From Methanobacteriota archaeon (lineage in GTDB: Archaea; Halobacteriota; Methanosarcinia; Methanosarcinales; Methanosarcinaceae), in assembly GCA_030837265.1 (NCBI GenBank), contig JAUPKV010000057.1, positions 1 to 27,230 of the forward strand: 27,230 nucleotides of DNA. Reading direction: 5' to 3'. The notes beneath the pieces are model-generated. The model searched no databases and was not told the origin of the DNA. It saw only the letters and a list, made by a program, of their open reading frames with translations. Positions 7,338 to 16,399 of this stretch are shown here, in pieces. A program made the translations under genes and the position numbers. The number at the start of each line of letters is the position of its first letter. Positions within the stretch are counted from its first letter, which is position 1.

Positions 7338-8807
7338 TTACTTTCTCTCTTTATTAATGCAGTTATTTCCTCTTCCAAAACAGATATTCGGATCAGAGCC
7401 TTTTTCAGCCCTTTGAAGAAGGTTTTTTTCCCTTATCTGGCATCCGAGACCACAAAGAAGGGTTATAGTCTCGTTTTCGACCGAATCCGTGTCATAATCA
7501 CCAAAAATAGTAATCCTATAAGTCACAGCTAACCTTACTACTCTTCCCATCTCTGTTTTTTTATAAATGTCACTGATTTCGCAGGCTGCAAGGTCTTTGT
7601 TTGAATTTATTGCGCCGAGGATAACCTCGGGATTTGCTCCTTCAGGAATAAGTACTGAAATGTCCCTGGTCGAATGTCCAAGGTTCTCTTTTCTCCATTC
7701 TCTAAGTTCGGATTCCGAAAGGAGACGAAGGTTTTCAAGTTTCAGTCTTAAAAACTTATTTTTTATGTTGGGGGCAGTACCCTTTGATACTAATTTCGTC
7801 AGCACAATCTCATCAGGACTAACTTTTTCCAGTTTACCTACATGGATTTTTCCGGAATAAATATGAGAAAAGCCGCAGACTTTCCCTATGGAGTTCAGGA
7901 TAGTCTCGTATTCGGCTATTCTGGAATTAATAAGTTTGTCCGATTTTCGAAGGGCGTGAGACGTATCTCCATACTTTCGAGCGGCATCCTTCATTTTTCT
8001 TACGAAACTTTCTTCATCATGAGCACGTACAAGAGCTGAGAGCTCCTCGCATTCTCTTATAAAGGCATCATGAACCTCAAGGACACCTGGATTTTCCATC
8101 TGGATTAGAGCATACAGGTACGGATTCTGGCCGAGTATCCTGCCTACGAAATCAAGCATAATGTCATAGACCGGACTTACGAATTTCCTGGACTTTTTTA
8201 GATCAAAATCCAATCTGTCAATCGTCATGCCTATGCTGATGTAAGCAAAGTGAGTAAGCCCCTGCACAACCGAGACGAGCATATCATGTTCGGCAGCGGT
8301 AGTGATTTCAACATGGGCTCCGCTTTCTTCAAATAGTTCTCTAACTATCGGAAACCATTTCTCAGAGCGCCCTTTTACAGGAACAAGGATTACAGTCTGC
8401 CCCCTGATAGTAGGAATGGTAGGGCCGAACATTGGATGAGTACCAAGAATTTCAACATCGGAAGGGGCAAATTTCCTCATGGCTTCGACTGGTTTTATTT
8501 TGATGGAAGTGAAGTCCATGAGGAGGCTTCCTGCCTTCATTTTTGGAGCAATTTCTGCAATGGTCTCTTCGGTTACATTAATAGGCACGGAAACTATTAC
8601 AATATCATTTTGCGGGATAGTAATCTCGAGGTCAGATGCAAAAGGCACTTCCATTTTCCTGGCAATTTCTATTTTGCTTCCTTTCCCCCACACAGTAACT
8701 TCGTACCCTTTTTCCTTGAAAAAACGAGTAAACCACTGCCCCATCTCTCCAGTTCCACCAAGAATCAGAACTTTAGTTTTCCCGGAACTCTCTTCTTCAA
8801 ATTCCAT
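7338..8807 (-). CDS. tyrA: Prephenate dehydrogenase with FDX-ACB-like C-terminal domain
   Basis: It oxidises prephenate to 4-hydroxyphenylpyruvate in tyrosine synthesis. In the 489-residue product, residues 1-290 form the TyrA core. It has an NAD(P)-binding GGTGEMGQW (17-25), the conserved histidine H124 in GTHPMFGPT, and a helical dimerisation part containing VVQGLTHF. The remaining 200 residues are not an AroQ or ordinary ACT domain. Residues 380-460 (RDISVLIPEG, then SDIYKK, then an RLAVTYRITI strand) recall the ferredoxin-fold anticodon-binding domain of phenylalanyl-tRNA synthetase beta chains; this reading is inference. It could be a regulatory phenylalanine/tyrosine-sensing domain. The start ATG at 8807 follows GGAGACC. 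AroE ends 23 bases upstream, so the two are cotranscribed. Confidence 0.9.
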   Translation of the reverse strand: MEFEEESSGKTKVLILGGTGEMGQWFTRFFKEKGYEVTVWGKGSKIEIARKMEVPFASDLEITIPQNDIVIVSVPINVTEETIAEIAPKMKAGSLLMDFTSIKIKPVEAMRKFAPSDVEILGTHPMFGPTIPTIRGQTVILVPVKGRSEKWFPIVRELFEESGAHVEITTAAEHDMLVSVVQGLTHFAYISIGMTIDRLDFDLKKSRKFVSPVYDIMLDFVGRILGQNPYLYALIQMENPGVLEVHDAFIRECEELSALVRAHDEESFVRKMKDAARKYGDTSHALRKSDKLINSRIAEYETILNSIGKVCGFSHIYSGKIHVGKLEKVSPDEIVLTKLVSKGTAPNIKNKFLRLKLENLRLLSESELREWRKENLGHSTRDISVLIPEGANPEVILGAINSNKDLAACEISDIYKKTEMGRVVRLAVTYRITIFGDYDTDSVENETITLLCGLGCQIREKNLLQRAEKGSDPNICFGRGNNCINKERK

Positions 8808-8830
8808 CTATATGGTCTCCAGGTCCGTAC

Positions 8831-9673
8831 TCAAGCCTGCAGAGCTTCCAATACGGTTTTTTTCATTAACTCGACAGGAGGCTCAACTCCTGTCCACAAT
8901 TTAAAAGCTTCCGCTCCCTGATAGACAAACATTAAAACTCCGCTTACTATTTTTGCGCCTGCTGCTTTCGCTTCTCTTAAGAGTTTTGTTTCCAGGGGGT
9001 TATAGACAATATCAAAAACAGTTAGGTCAGAGTGAAGTTCTTCTGATGTAACAATAGCAGCTTCGGTATTTGGGTACATGCCCAGAACTGTTGTGTTAAT
9101 TAGTATATCTTTTTCCTTCAGAAGGCCTTTTAATCCTGAGAGCCCACTGCCCTTTATTTTTCCTGGTAGTGCTGCAGCCGAGATGTCTGTTGCAAGTTCG
9201 ATAGCTCTCTCTTCTGTCCGGTTTATTATTGTGATCTCAGCACCATCGGCTGCAAGCTGGAAAGCAATAGCTCTTGCTGCTCCGCCTGCCCCTGCGATTA
9301 CTACTTTAGACCCCCCTATTTCCACTGCAGCCTCAAGAAGTGCCTTTTTTGCCCCTAACCCGTCAGTATTATATCCAGCAATTTCTCCAGTGTCTTTGAA
9401 AACAATAGTGTTTACGGCTCCGATTTTCTCTGCAAGTGGGTCAGGCTTGATGCATTCCATTTTTAAAGCTGTTTCTTTTAAGGGCACTGTCAGGTTGAGC
9501 CCTCCGAATCCCATAGCTTCAGCTCCAAGGATTGCCTTTTCCAGATTTTCAGGCTTGACCCTGAATGCATGATAAACACAATCCATTTCCATAGCTGAAA
9601 AAGCCGCATTATGCATTGCCGGGGAAAGTGAATGGCCTATAGGATCCCCCAATACTCCAAAAACTTGCTTCAT
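8831..9673 (-). CDS. aroE: Shikimate dehydrogenase (NADP+)
   Basis: It reduces 3-dehydroshikimate to shikimate. The 280-residue protein starts MKQVFGVLGDPIGHSLSP; the SLSP shikimate-binding motif is at 15-18. The catalytic pair is K66 (LTVPLKE) and D104 (YNTDG), with N88 in GAVNT. The NADP loop GAGGAAR is at 128-134 and the adenine-ribose site INRT follows. The open frame extends further upstream into aroD, but that part has no family match. The ATG at 9671-9673 overlaps the aroD stop as ATGA, a clear sign of translational coupling. It is part of the aromatic operon. Confidence 0.96.
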   Translation of the reverse strand: MKQVFGVLGDPIGHSLSPAMHNAAFSAMEMDCVYHAFRVKPENLEKAILGAEAMGFGGLNLTVPLKETALKMECIKPDPLAEKIGAVNTIVFKDTGEIAGYNTDGLGAKKALLEAAVEIGGSKVVIAGAGGAARAIAFQLAADGAEITIINRTEERAIELATDISAAALPGKIKGSGLSGLKGLLKEKDILINTTVLGMYPNTEAAIVTSEELHSDLTVFDIVYNPLETKLLREAKAAGAKIVSGVLMFVYQGAEAFKLWTGVEPPVELMKKTVLEALQA

Positions 9674-10398
9674 TCGAGCAGCTCCATTACCTTCTTTAAT
9701 TCGTCTACCGGAAGCTGTCCGGGAGCCGAAGACATTGAATTCTCCACAGAAGCATAGGTCAAAACCGAACCGTAAAGAGGGGCAATTGCCCTTGTATGTT
9801 TTCCGAGCTTGCCCATTGCAATAGTACAAACAGTCATGCCCGCATTTCTGGCATCCATTGCAACTTCAAGCAGATCTAGCGTGTCCCTCATTGAGTGCGG
9901 CATTACAGCAAGTTTAGCAATATCCGCTCCTGCCAGAAAAGCCTTTTCAAGAGTTGTTTTCATCTCCTGAGAAGAAGGAGTTTTCGAAAAGTCATGGGCA
10001 GAAATGATTACAGTTTTTCCGTGGGTCTTTGCAACTTTTATTGCAATATCTCTTTCAACTTTATCTGCAGAAAGTTCAAAATCAACCGCATCCGGCCCGT
10101 CTTTGATGGATAGAAGGTCTTTAATAAGTCTTATTCTTTCTCCTTCTTCTCCTTCCCATTTTCCCCCTTCATTACGGGAACGATTCGTGATAATTACTGG
10201 AAGTTCTGTCTCAGATTTAATCTTCCTTATTGTTTCTGCTGCTGTCTTCGAATTTCTGATTCCTAGAAGATCCAGCCTGACTTCAAGCACATCGGCTCCC
10301 ATTTTAGCTGCCTTCTTTGAAGTCTCAAAAGGGTTTTCAAGAACCACTGCAACAACTGCAGCTTTTTTTCCAAGATCGAAGGAACCTATGTGAATCAT
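9670..10398 (-). CDS. aroD: 3-Dehydroquinate dehydratase, type I
   Basis: It dehydrates 3-dehydroquinate to 3-dehydroshikimate through a Schiff base. In the 242-residue protein the expected residues are present: E39 and R41 (EVRLD), H135 (SAHDF) as the general acid/base, and K162 (IAKLAVMP) as the Schiff-base lysine. The ATG at 10398 has GGAGTGA a few bases upstream. The stop overlaps the aroE start by four bases. The 92 bases upstream, before DHQ synthase II, hold three imperfect 20-base repeats. Confidence 0.96.
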   Translation of the reverse strand: MIHIGSFDLGKKAAVVAVVLENPFETSKKAAKMGADVLEVRLDLLGIRNSKTAAETIRKIKSETELPVIITNRSRNEGGKWEGEEGERIRLIKDLLSIKDGPDAVDFELSADKVERDIAIKVAKTHGKTVIISAHDFSKTPSSQEMKTTLEKAFLAGADIAKLAVMPHSMRDTLDLLEVAMDARNAGMTVCTIAMGKLGKHTRAIAPLYGSVLTYASVENSMSSAPGQLPVDELKKVMELLE

Positions 10399-10440
10399 TG
10401 CTCACTCCGGATTTCCTTTGTACTGACAGATTAATTCTTT

Positions 10441-10500
10441 ATTTGATGGAATATTTCTTCATTTGAGAGAGATATTTCTCGATTTGCAGATTATTTCTCT
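10441..10500. repeat. Three imperfect ~20-bp tandem repeats between DHQ synthase II and aroD
   Basis: On the plus strand the units begin ATTTG and end TATTTCTC: 10441-10460, 10461-10481 and 10482-about 10500. The third unit runs into the stop codon and last codons of DHQ synthase II. In the mRNA (minus strand) they form AT-rich repeats just after the stop codon. They could be a processing site, a protein-binding array or mere slippage. No function can be assigned. Confidence 0.7.
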
Positions 10501-11642
10501 ATAATCGTTTCTTCGATCTTCTTGCCGAAATGCCTGGCACCCTCTTCCCGACAAACCAGGATCTCATTGCCCTTGCTGAGTTTGGTAACTGAGATTGGAG
10601 TTCCGTCTTTTCCTACAAGCTTAATAGTTTCTGCATTTTGCAAGATCGTAGTGAGAGTCCTATCCTTAGCCTTTGCTTCAACAAGCATGAGAGGACGGCT
10701 TTCTATTTTGATTCTACCTACAATGCCTTCTCTCTGTTTACCTTTCGAATCTACAAGAGTTACTTTGTCTCCCGCCTGGAGTTCAGAAAGATAGCGGGTT
10801 TTCTCACCTATTTTGATATAAGAGTGAACAGCACCTGCGTTTACCCTGAACGGACGGGCTGCTACGTAAGGGCTCTCATCGGATTCGGAATTAATAAGGA
10901 ACATTCCGCTTGCCTGAGATCCTATGAGCATACCTTCACCTCGCTGCATGAGATTGCATGTATCTACGCAGACTCTATCCCCCATCCCGAGAGGCTCTAC
11001 TCTGGTTACAACTGCAGGTTCAAGTCCAATAGTTTCGCTTTCCAGTTCCCTTACAAGCTGAATAGTATCTTTTATCTCTTTAGGATCCGCACTATCAAGA
11101 AGCACGCCATCGGCTCCTATTTCGAGAGTCTGGAGAGCTAATCTTGCTTCCTCTGCATTTTTAACCCCAAAAATTATCTTCACTTTTTGATTCTGGAGCT
11201 CAGCTATTAGGTTTTCGAGAGGGATTACCTTCCAATCAGTACCTGTGACCAGTAGAAAATCACATACCTTTCCAATTTCTGCTGCAAAATGCTCGTAACG
11301 TTTGTCCTTTATAATTACATATCCGCCCACAGCGGCTCCTTTGTCCAGGAGGAGGGTTGCTGCATTTATGTCAATTGAGCCCGAAATTTCAAGAGGCAGG
11401 GGTTTTGTCCCATCACCTTCTCCTCGCTTTCCAACAACTGCAATATCAGCTCCTGATTTGTTGTCACGGGCAAAGGCGGCTACTGTTATATTTCCCAGTT
11501 CTCGAACCTTTTCCACGTCTCCTGCGTTTACAAGAACGCAGTCGACTCCTGATTCAAGGCCAGTTGTGATTCTTTCTTTCTGTTCTTCCCATCTACCTTC
11601 ATCGGCTTTTATCCAGACGCTTTTCTTTTTCAACGGCTTCAA
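10491..11642 (-). CDS. aroB': 3-Dehydroquinate synthase II (archaeal AroB')
   Basis: It oxidatively deaminates and cyclises the ADH synthase product to 3-dehydroquinate, using NAD+. This is the second step of the archaeal shikimate route, which bypasses DAHP synthase and classical AroB. The 383-residue protein matches the MJ1249 family, with the N-terminal SVWIKADEGRW, the central EPAVVTRVEPLGMGDRVCVD and the strongly conserved VNAGAVHSYI. The start appears to be a TTG at 11642, with AAAGGAT upstream; a second TTG at 11633 is the alternative. ADH synthase ends 102 bases upstream on the same strand, so the two substrate-linked enzymes are adjacent. Confidence 0.95.
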   Translation of the reverse strand: MKPLKKKSVWIKADEGRWEEQKERITTGLESGVDCVLVNAGDVEKVRELGNITVAAFARDNKSGADIAVVGKRGEGDGTKPLPLEISGSIDINAATLLLDKGAAVGGYVIIKDKRYEHFAAEIGKVCDFLLVTGTDWKVIPLENLIAELQNQKVKIIFGVKNAEEARLALQTLEIGADGVLLDSADPKEIKDTIQLVRELESETIGLEPAVVTRVEPLGMGDRVCVDTCNLMQRGEGMLIGSQASGMFLINSESDESPYVAARPFRVNAGAVHSYIKIGEKTRYLSELQAGDKVTLVDSKGKQREGIVGRIKIESRPLMLVEAKAKDRTLTTILQNAETIKLVGKDGTPISVTKLSKGNEILVCREEGARHFGKKIEETIIEK

Positions 11643-11744
11643 CCCCGGTATCCTTTCTGATTTTATCGGGTAAATTCAATTCTCACGTTTTTTAACTTTG
11701 ATCTCGGGCCAAATTTGCTTTAAAGAATTATCATAAGTCTGTTT

Positions 11745-12542
11745 TTACTTAAGTTGTTCCAGAGCTTCTTCTACGGTTCTTCTGTGATGTACGATCTCAC
11801 ATACAGCTCTGGTAAGTTTAACAGGATCATTATGCTGGAAAACATTTCTTCCGATTGCAGCTCCTCTGGCTCCAGCTTCCATTGCTCCATCAATCCTTTC
11901 CAAAAGTTGCTTGTCAGTTGAAGTCTTAGGCCCTCCTGCAATTACTACAGGTACTGGACAGCCCCTAACAACATCTCTGAAGCTATCCGGGTCTCCGGTG
12001 TAAACTGTTTTTACAACATCGGCTCCAAGTTCAGCTCCTATTCTTGCGGCATGTGCCACATGAATAGGATCATGCGGGTTAGTTATTTTCTTGCCTGGGG
12101 GGTACATCATGGCAAGAAGGGGCATGCCCCAGTCCGTGCAATCTCTGGAAATTCTTCCCAGTTGCTCAAGCTGATCTGCTTCGGTTTCCGACCCGATGTT
12201 AACATGAATAGAAACGGCATCTGCTCCCATTTTAATTACTTCTTCTACAGAGCAGACCTGCACTTTGGCATTAGGATCAGGGCTCAGGGCGGAAGATGCA
12301 CTAATGTGTACCATAAGCCCTATATCGTGGCCGTACCCTCGGTGTCCGTATTTTACCATTCCTTTCTGCATTAGGACAGCGTTTGCTCCTCCTTCGGCAA
12401 CTTTGTTTACTGTATCGGTTATATTGATCAGTCCTTCAATAGGGCCGTCGGAGATCCCATGGTCCATAGGAATAATGACCATGTTTCTGCTCTCCCGGTT
12501 CATCAGTCTTTCTATCCGTATTTTCTTACCAATTTCTGACAT
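11745..12542 (-). CDS. aroA': 2-Amino-3,7-dideoxy-D-threo-hept-6-ulosonate (ADH) synthase
   Basis: It joins 6-deoxy-5-ketofructose-1-phosphate and aspartate semialdehyde, the first step of the archaeal aromatic pathway. It belongs to the class I (FbaB-type) aldolase fold. In the 265-residue product the residues corresponding to MJ0400 D33, Y153 and K184 are D27 (MDHG), Y147 (MMYPPG) and K178 (VVKTVYTGD). The constant offset of six supports orthology rather than a simple FBP aldolase. The ATG at 12542 follows AGGTGA; an in-frame GTG at 12551 lies inside that Shine-Dalgarno and is unlikely. It is the first gene of the operon. Confidence 0.93.
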   Translation of the reverse strand: MSEIGKKIRIERLMNRESRNMVIIPMDHGISDGPIEGLINITDTVNKVAEGGANAVLMQKGMVKYGHRGYGHDIGLMVHISASSALSPDPNAKVQVCSVEEVIKMGADAVSIHVNIGSETEADQLEQLGRISRDCTDWGMPLLAMMYPPGKKITNPHDPIHVAHAARIGAELGADVVKTVYTGDPDSFRDVVRGCPVPVVIAGGPKTSTDKQLLERIDGAMEAGARGAAIGRNVFQHNDPVKLTRAVCEIVHHRRTVEEALEQLK

Positions 12543-12986
12543 AGAATTCACCTGGATTCTGGTTAATTATGTTAAATGTAAAAAATTATTAGTATGTACT
12601 TGTTATTTGTAATTTATTCATCGATAGTTTCTTTTGCGCGCCATGTCACATGGTAGCATGCATCATACTAACACTGTCTATTTAAAGTTATCCCTTATAT
12701 ATGAATATCTGTTAAACATCTTTATAAAAATGCACGATTTCAATCATTTATGTACTATGGTGTCCATTAAACTCACTTCATGTGGCTTACATTTATACCT
12801 ATCGCCAAAAATCCAGAATCATGAAATCTTTCAAAAAGTAAAGTCACATCAGAAGCCTTTCGCTTCCTAAATAGGTCAAAGCTTAGATTTAGAAAAATAA
12901 AAAAATTAAAATAGGATTAGATTGGCTATAGAATAAACTCAATCTTCAGAACAATTTAATAACGTTAAACAGAAATGGAAGGAGCT
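12543..12986. other. Divergent spacer between the aromatic operon and guaAA
   Basis: About 440 bases without a convincing gene. It must hold the promoters for the minus-strand aromatic operon and for guaAA on the plus strand. Visible elements are a 13-base palindrome CCATGTCACATGG at 12641-12653, next to a GCGCGC and a GCATGCATCAT segment, and a small inverted repeat GAAGC-CTTTC-GCTTC near 12852-12866. A 78-codon open frame at 12634-12870 looks accidental. Confidence 0.6.
12641..12653. promoter_or_regulatory. Palindrome CCATGTCACATGG, possible operator
   Basis: Two perfect six-base arms surround a single C. It lies about 100 bases upstream of the ADH synthase ATG, in a GC-richer island inside AT-rich DNA. 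A dimeric regulator of the aromatic operon or of guaAA could bind it. The symmetry is seen; the function is inferred. Confidence 0.35.
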
Positions 12987-13556
12987 ATGAGAGAACTTAA
13001 AATTCTTGTCGTTAACAACTATGGTCAATTTTGCCACCTCATCCAGCGAGCTCTCCGTGATCTCGATATGGATACAAAAATTATTCCCAATACGACGCCA
13101 ATTGAGGATATTCTGGCTGAAGAACCGGATGGGCTGATCCTGAGCGGAGGGCCGGAAATGGAGAGAGCAGGCTTATGTTTTAATTATGTCCGGGAAATTG
13201 ACCTTCCTATTCTAGGAATCTGCCTCGGGCACCAGGCAATTGCTCTGGCTTATGGAGGGCATGTTCACGCCGGGAAAATAGGCGGGTATGCAGAAGTCGA
13301 GATTGAAGTACTCAAAGAGGACGATATCCTTCGGGGACTTGGCCCGAAAACCACCGTATGGGCTTCGCATGCAGATGAAGTTGCCATTATTCCTGAGGGT
13401 TTTATTCATCTCGCGAGATCCGATATCTGTGAGATCGAAGCTATGCGCCACCCAACAAAACCGCTATATGGCGTTCAGTGGCATCCAGAGGTTTCACACA
13501 CTATACTAGGAGAAGAACTTCTGATTAATTTTCTTGAAATATGTGATCGTTATTAA
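12987..13556 (+). CDS. guaAA: GMP synthase glutaminase subunit A
   Basis: It is the stand-alone class I glutamine amidotransferase that releases ammonia from glutamine and channels it to the ATP-pyrophosphatase subunit (GuaAB) for GMP synthesis. In the 189-residue product the triad is C79 (GICLGHQ), H166 and E168 (WHPEV). The subunit is separate, as usual in archaea; its partner is not in the window. I start at the ATG at 12987. An ATG four codons upstream (12975) overlaps GGAAGGAG, which serves better as the Shine-Dalgarno. The gene converges with SRP54, with 33 bases between them. Confidence 0.94.
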   Translation: MRELKILVVNNYGQFCHLIQRALRDLDMDTKIIPNTTPIEDILAEEPDGLILSGGPEMERAGLCFNYVREIDLPILGICLGHQAIALAYGGHVHAGKIGGYAEVEIEVLKEDDILRGLGPKTTVWASHADEVAIIPEGFIHLARSDICEIEAMRHPTKPLYGVQWHPEVSHTILGEELLINFLEICDRY

Positions 13557-13589
13557 TGCAGGAAAAAATAGCAAACAAAAATGGGATGA

Positions 13590-14921
13590 TTACATCCCGA
13601 TTTTTTTCTTCATCATTTTCTGGATATTGAATTTTCCGCCTTTAAAACCTTTAAAAGCTGTTTGCATGGTCTTATGATATTTTAAAAGCTCTCTAACATC
13701 TTCAGCGCTGCAGCCCGAACCTCTTGAAATCCTTTTGATTCTTGAACCGCCTATAATTTTGGGATCTGACATTTCCTCTTCTGTCATTGAGTCCATGATA
13801 ACCCTGTAGTTTTTCATCTTGTCACTTGTAGCCTGGAACATCTCATCTGACAACTTCATGCCTCCCAAACCTCCCATGCCCATGGGCAGCATTGACATTA
13901 TCTGTTTGAGAGGTCCCATCTTGTTCATGGCTTCAATCTGCTTGTACAGGTCCTTGAGAGTGAAGCGTCCCTGCATCATAGCTTCTACATTAACATCTTC
14001 TGCGCTCAGAGTTTCCTCAGCTTTTTCCATAAGGCTCTTGAGGTCTCCCATTCCCAGCAGCCTTGAGATGAATCTGTCAGCTTCAAACTTTTCAAAGTCT
14101 TCCGGAGTTTCTCCAACTCCGATAAAAGCGATAGGTGCTTTTGTTTCCGAAACAGCTGAAAGGGCTCCACCTCCCTTTGCCGTACCATCAAGTTTTGTTA
14201 TAATTACACCTGTAATTCCCACGGAATTGTTAAATGCGTGGGCTTGCTGGCTTGCCTGCTGTCCTATGCCTGCGTCCAGAACCATAAACTTGTGGTCAGG
14301 CTTTGCAATAGCATTAATCCGTTCCATCTCATCTATCAGATCAGCTTCCAGAGCATGCCTGCCTGCAGTATCCACAATTCTTACATCGTATTTTTCAAGA
14401 GCTTTTAATCCGTTTTTAGTAATCATTACAGCATCGGAGTTTCCTTCCTCCCCGTAAAAAGCTACGTTGAGCTTGTCACTCAGCGTCTTAAGCTGGTGAT
14501 AAGCTCCCGGGCGGAAAGTATCTGCGGCAATAACTCCTGCTTTAAGCCCTTTTCTCTGGAAGTAGCGGGCAAGCTTTGCAACACTTGTGGTTTTTCCGCT
14601 CCCCTGCAGCCCGACCATCATAATAATCTGTGGTTTAAGCTGGATTTCTGCTCCCTTCCCGATTATCCCCATAAGTTCTTGGTAAACTATACGAACTACA
14701 TGCTCTCTCGGACTCATTCCCGCAGGAGGATCCTCTTTCATTGCACGCTCCTTGATCCGTTGGGACATTGCCATAACGAGTTTTACATTTACATCGGCCT
14801 GGAGCAGAGCCCTCTGAATATCTTTTACTACTTCATTGACCGTACGCTCATCAATTCTCCCCGCGCCGATCAGCTTCTTGAGTGCCCCCTGTAAGGAGTC
14901 TCCTAATTTTTCCATTACCAT
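13590..14921 (-). CDS. srp54: Signal recognition particle GTPase SRP54
   Basis: It binds signal sequences and SRP RNA and delivers ribosomes to FtsY at the membrane. The 443-residue product has the helical N domain (1 to about 90) and then the G domain with the P-loop GLQGSGKTT (104-112), DTAGRH and [10 protein letters not shown]. The methionine-rich M domain (about 300-443) contains [18 protein letters not shown] and [11 protein letters not shown], the SRP RNA-binding region. AGGGCGA precedes the ATG at 14921 by seven bases; a second ATG two codons on is possible. A TATA-like CTTATAAG at about 15005-15013 may be its promoter. The initiator tRNA lies upstream on the same strand. Confidence 0.96.
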   Translation of the reverse strand: MVMEKLGDSLQGALKKLIGAGRIDERTVNEVVKDIQRALLQADVNVKLVMAMSQRIKERAMKEDPPAGMSPREHVVRIVYQELMGIIGKGAEIQLKPQIIMMVGLQGSGKTTSVAKLARYFQRKGLKAGVIAADTFRPGAYHQLKTLSDKLNVAFYGEEGNSDAVMITKNGLKALEKYDVRIVDTAGRHALEADLIDEMERINAIAKPDHKFMVLDAGIGQQASQQAHAFNNSVGITGVIITKLDGTAKGGGALSAVSETKAPIAFIGVGETPEDFEKFEADRFISRLLGMGDLKSLMEKAEETLSAEDVNVEAMMQGRFTLKDLYKQIEAMNKMGPLKQIMSMLPMGMGGLGGMKLSDEMFQATSDKMKNYRVIMDSMTEEEMSDPKIIGGSRIKRISRGSGCSAEDVRELLKYHKTMQTAFKGFKGGKFNIQKMMKKKIGM

Positions 14922-15111
14922 CTGAAAATCGCCCTATTAAATTTTATGAGAATGAGTGAAAAGATAATTTACACTTTTAACCTTGTGAAAGAAAGTATTG
15001 TTTCCTTATAAGCCTTGAGTTTCAAAGCTAAAAAGGTAGCCGATTATAAAAAGGTTACCCGAAAAATAAAAACTTGAAAGACAAAACGACATAACACGTA
15101 TAAATAACTCA

Positions 15112-15119
15112 GAAAAAAA
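15112..15119 (-). terminator. Oligo-T terminator after initiator tRNA
   Basis: On the minus strand a run of seven T lies about ten bases past the tRNA 3' end, a typical archaeal termination signal. It probably separates the tRNA transcript from srp54. Confidence 0.5.
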
Positions 15120-15127
15120 CTTCTACA

Positions 15128-15202
15128 TAGCGGGGGATGGATTCGAACCATCGGTCTACGGGTTATGAGCCCGTCGGGATCTCCTGGCTACCCCACCCCG
15201 CT
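15128..15202 (-). tRNA. Initiator tRNA-Met (anticodon CAT)
   Basis: On the minus strand it starts AGCGGGG, pairing with CCCCGCT and giving the A1-U72 pair typical of archaeal initiators. The anticodon stem ends in three G-C pairs (GGG/CCC) around CTCATAA, the other initiator hallmark. The T arm is GATGG-TTCGAAT-CCATC. The discriminator is A. CCA is not encoded and no intron is present. This is the translation-start tRNA, not the elongator. Confidence 0.96.
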
Positions 15203-15262
15203 ACAGGGTTAATTGGTCAGGTCGCTTTAACCTGAGATTGCAATCTGAGAATACTAACTATC

Positions 15263-15280
15263 ATTTATATAGTTTTCGCT
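15263..15280 (-). promoter_or_regulatory. BRE/TATA promoter of initiator tRNA
   Basis: Read on the minus strand, AGCGAAAA (a purine-rich BRE) is followed directly by CTATATAAAT. Transcription would start near 15240, about 38 bases before the tRNA. It is one of the best promoter matches in the window. Confidence 0.6.
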
Positions 15281-15466
15281 AAATTCACTGATTTTCAGCT
15301 CAGAACTATAAAATATAACATGCAAGATCTAATTTTGAGAAAAAAGAACTTGTATGAATTCTCAGAAAAGAACTCGTGTGAAAAAAATTTATGGATTCTT
15401 AACCACGATTAGTATAATTTTGGTATAGAAACCATATCTTACAAACTTTAATATTAAGATCCGATA

Positions 15467-16345
15467 TTACGTAATTTCTACATTAAGTAAAAAGGTATCT
15501 TCCGTGCCGGTTATACTTTCCCAGGGTCTTTTATATACACCTTTAACCTGCTGGCTGCCCTCAGCCACGGCTTTTATTTCCCATATGTGGACCCCTCCGG
15601 CACCAACGATAGGTTGTTTATTGTCTTTAGAAGACTCAGGAGGGTAATAATTATCTGAAACATTAGTGAATCCCTGACTTAGGTTGAGTTCCCAAGAATA
15701 ACCTGTAGTCGGATTTTCCTTGAGTTTCAGGTAAAAAGTTTCTCCATTCTTGAGGCTAATGTTTTTTCCGTTGTCAGCTTCCGTTATTACTTGTTGTCCT
15801 GGCTGCGCGGAAGTGGACTGATTATTTAACATATTATCAACTGCAAGTTCGAATGATCCTTTTATTTCATTTACATTTACGGAATAGTTTCCAGCTTTAA
15901 GCCCCTTAACATCAAGTGGTATTGTTTCATTGAAGGGTACTATTACCTGCGCACAGACTGCATCTTTCGGGCGCTTGGTCGTGATATTAATATTGAAGCT
16001 ATTTTCTTTCTTTTCTGTCTTTATTTCGTTAATATTGGTACAACTGTCAGGCAGATAACCAGTTGCCACCACCTTTACCTGTACAGGAAAAGATTCAAGC
16101 ATTAAAACCTGAATTGTCTCAACAGTTGCAGTTCCGTATGTGTACACTATCCCACCAGTTCCTTGACTACCCGTTGCGTTATCTACTGGGACCACGTTAC
16201 TTGGGGTGATGTTAACATTTGGTTTTGTCTCTACATTATTTTGTCCCTTATTTATACAACCTGATAGTAATAGTACACAGATTAAACAAACAACTGCTGT
16301 GATTTTTGCATTCTTTAAAAAAGTATGATCTGCTAATTTTTTCAT
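15467..16345 (-). CDS. Lipoprotein with chagasin-type (I42) cysteine-protease inhibitor domain
   Basis: A 292-residue secreted protein. The signal sequence (hydrophobic 14-28) ends in a lipobox LLSGC, so C30 is probably lipidated and the protein sits on the outside of the membrane. An Asn/Thr-rich linker follows, then a first beta-rich domain (about 70-170) of unknown family with two cysteines. The C-terminal domain (about 185-292) carries all three chagasin loops in order: NPTTGYSW, GAGGVHIW and RPWES. In chagasins these loops insert into the active site of papain-like proteases. The target here is unknown; it might protect the cell from its own or foreign proteases. GAGGC precedes the ATG. 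A FilR1-type regulator lies 54 bases upstream on the same strand. Confidence 0.88.
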   Translation of the reverse strand: MKKLADHTFLKNAKITAVVCLICVLLLSGCINKGQNNVETKPNVNITPSNVVPVDNATGSQGTGGIVYTYGTATVETIQVLMLESFPVQVKVVATGYLPDSCTNINEIKTEKKENSFNINITTKRPKDAVCAQVIVPFNETIPLDVKGLKAGNYSVNVNEIKGSFELAVDNMLNNQSTSAQPGQQVITEADNGKNISLKNGETFYLKLKENPTTGYSWELNLSQGFTNVSDNYYPPESSKDNKQPIVGAGGVHIWEIKAVAEGSQQVKGVYKRPWESITGTEDTFLLNVEIT

Positions 16346-16399
16346 TTATTTGCCTCATAATACTTCAAAAGGTTAATAAAAATATATGCCTGTTTGAAT

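Noticed and set aside
8436..8921. Plus-strand frames opposite tyrA/aroE
   Set aside because: They are complementary to two strongly supported enzymes and have no ribosome-binding site.
9674..9829. N-terminal extension of AroE upstream of the ATG at 9673
   Set aside because: The extra 52 residues lie inside aroD, lack similarity to the family, and the ATGA overlap gives a better start.
12634..12870. 78-codon open frame in the aro-guaAA spacer
   Set aside because: It has no Shine-Dalgarno, an irregular composition rich in His and Leu, and lies across presumed promoter DNA. It reads as chance.
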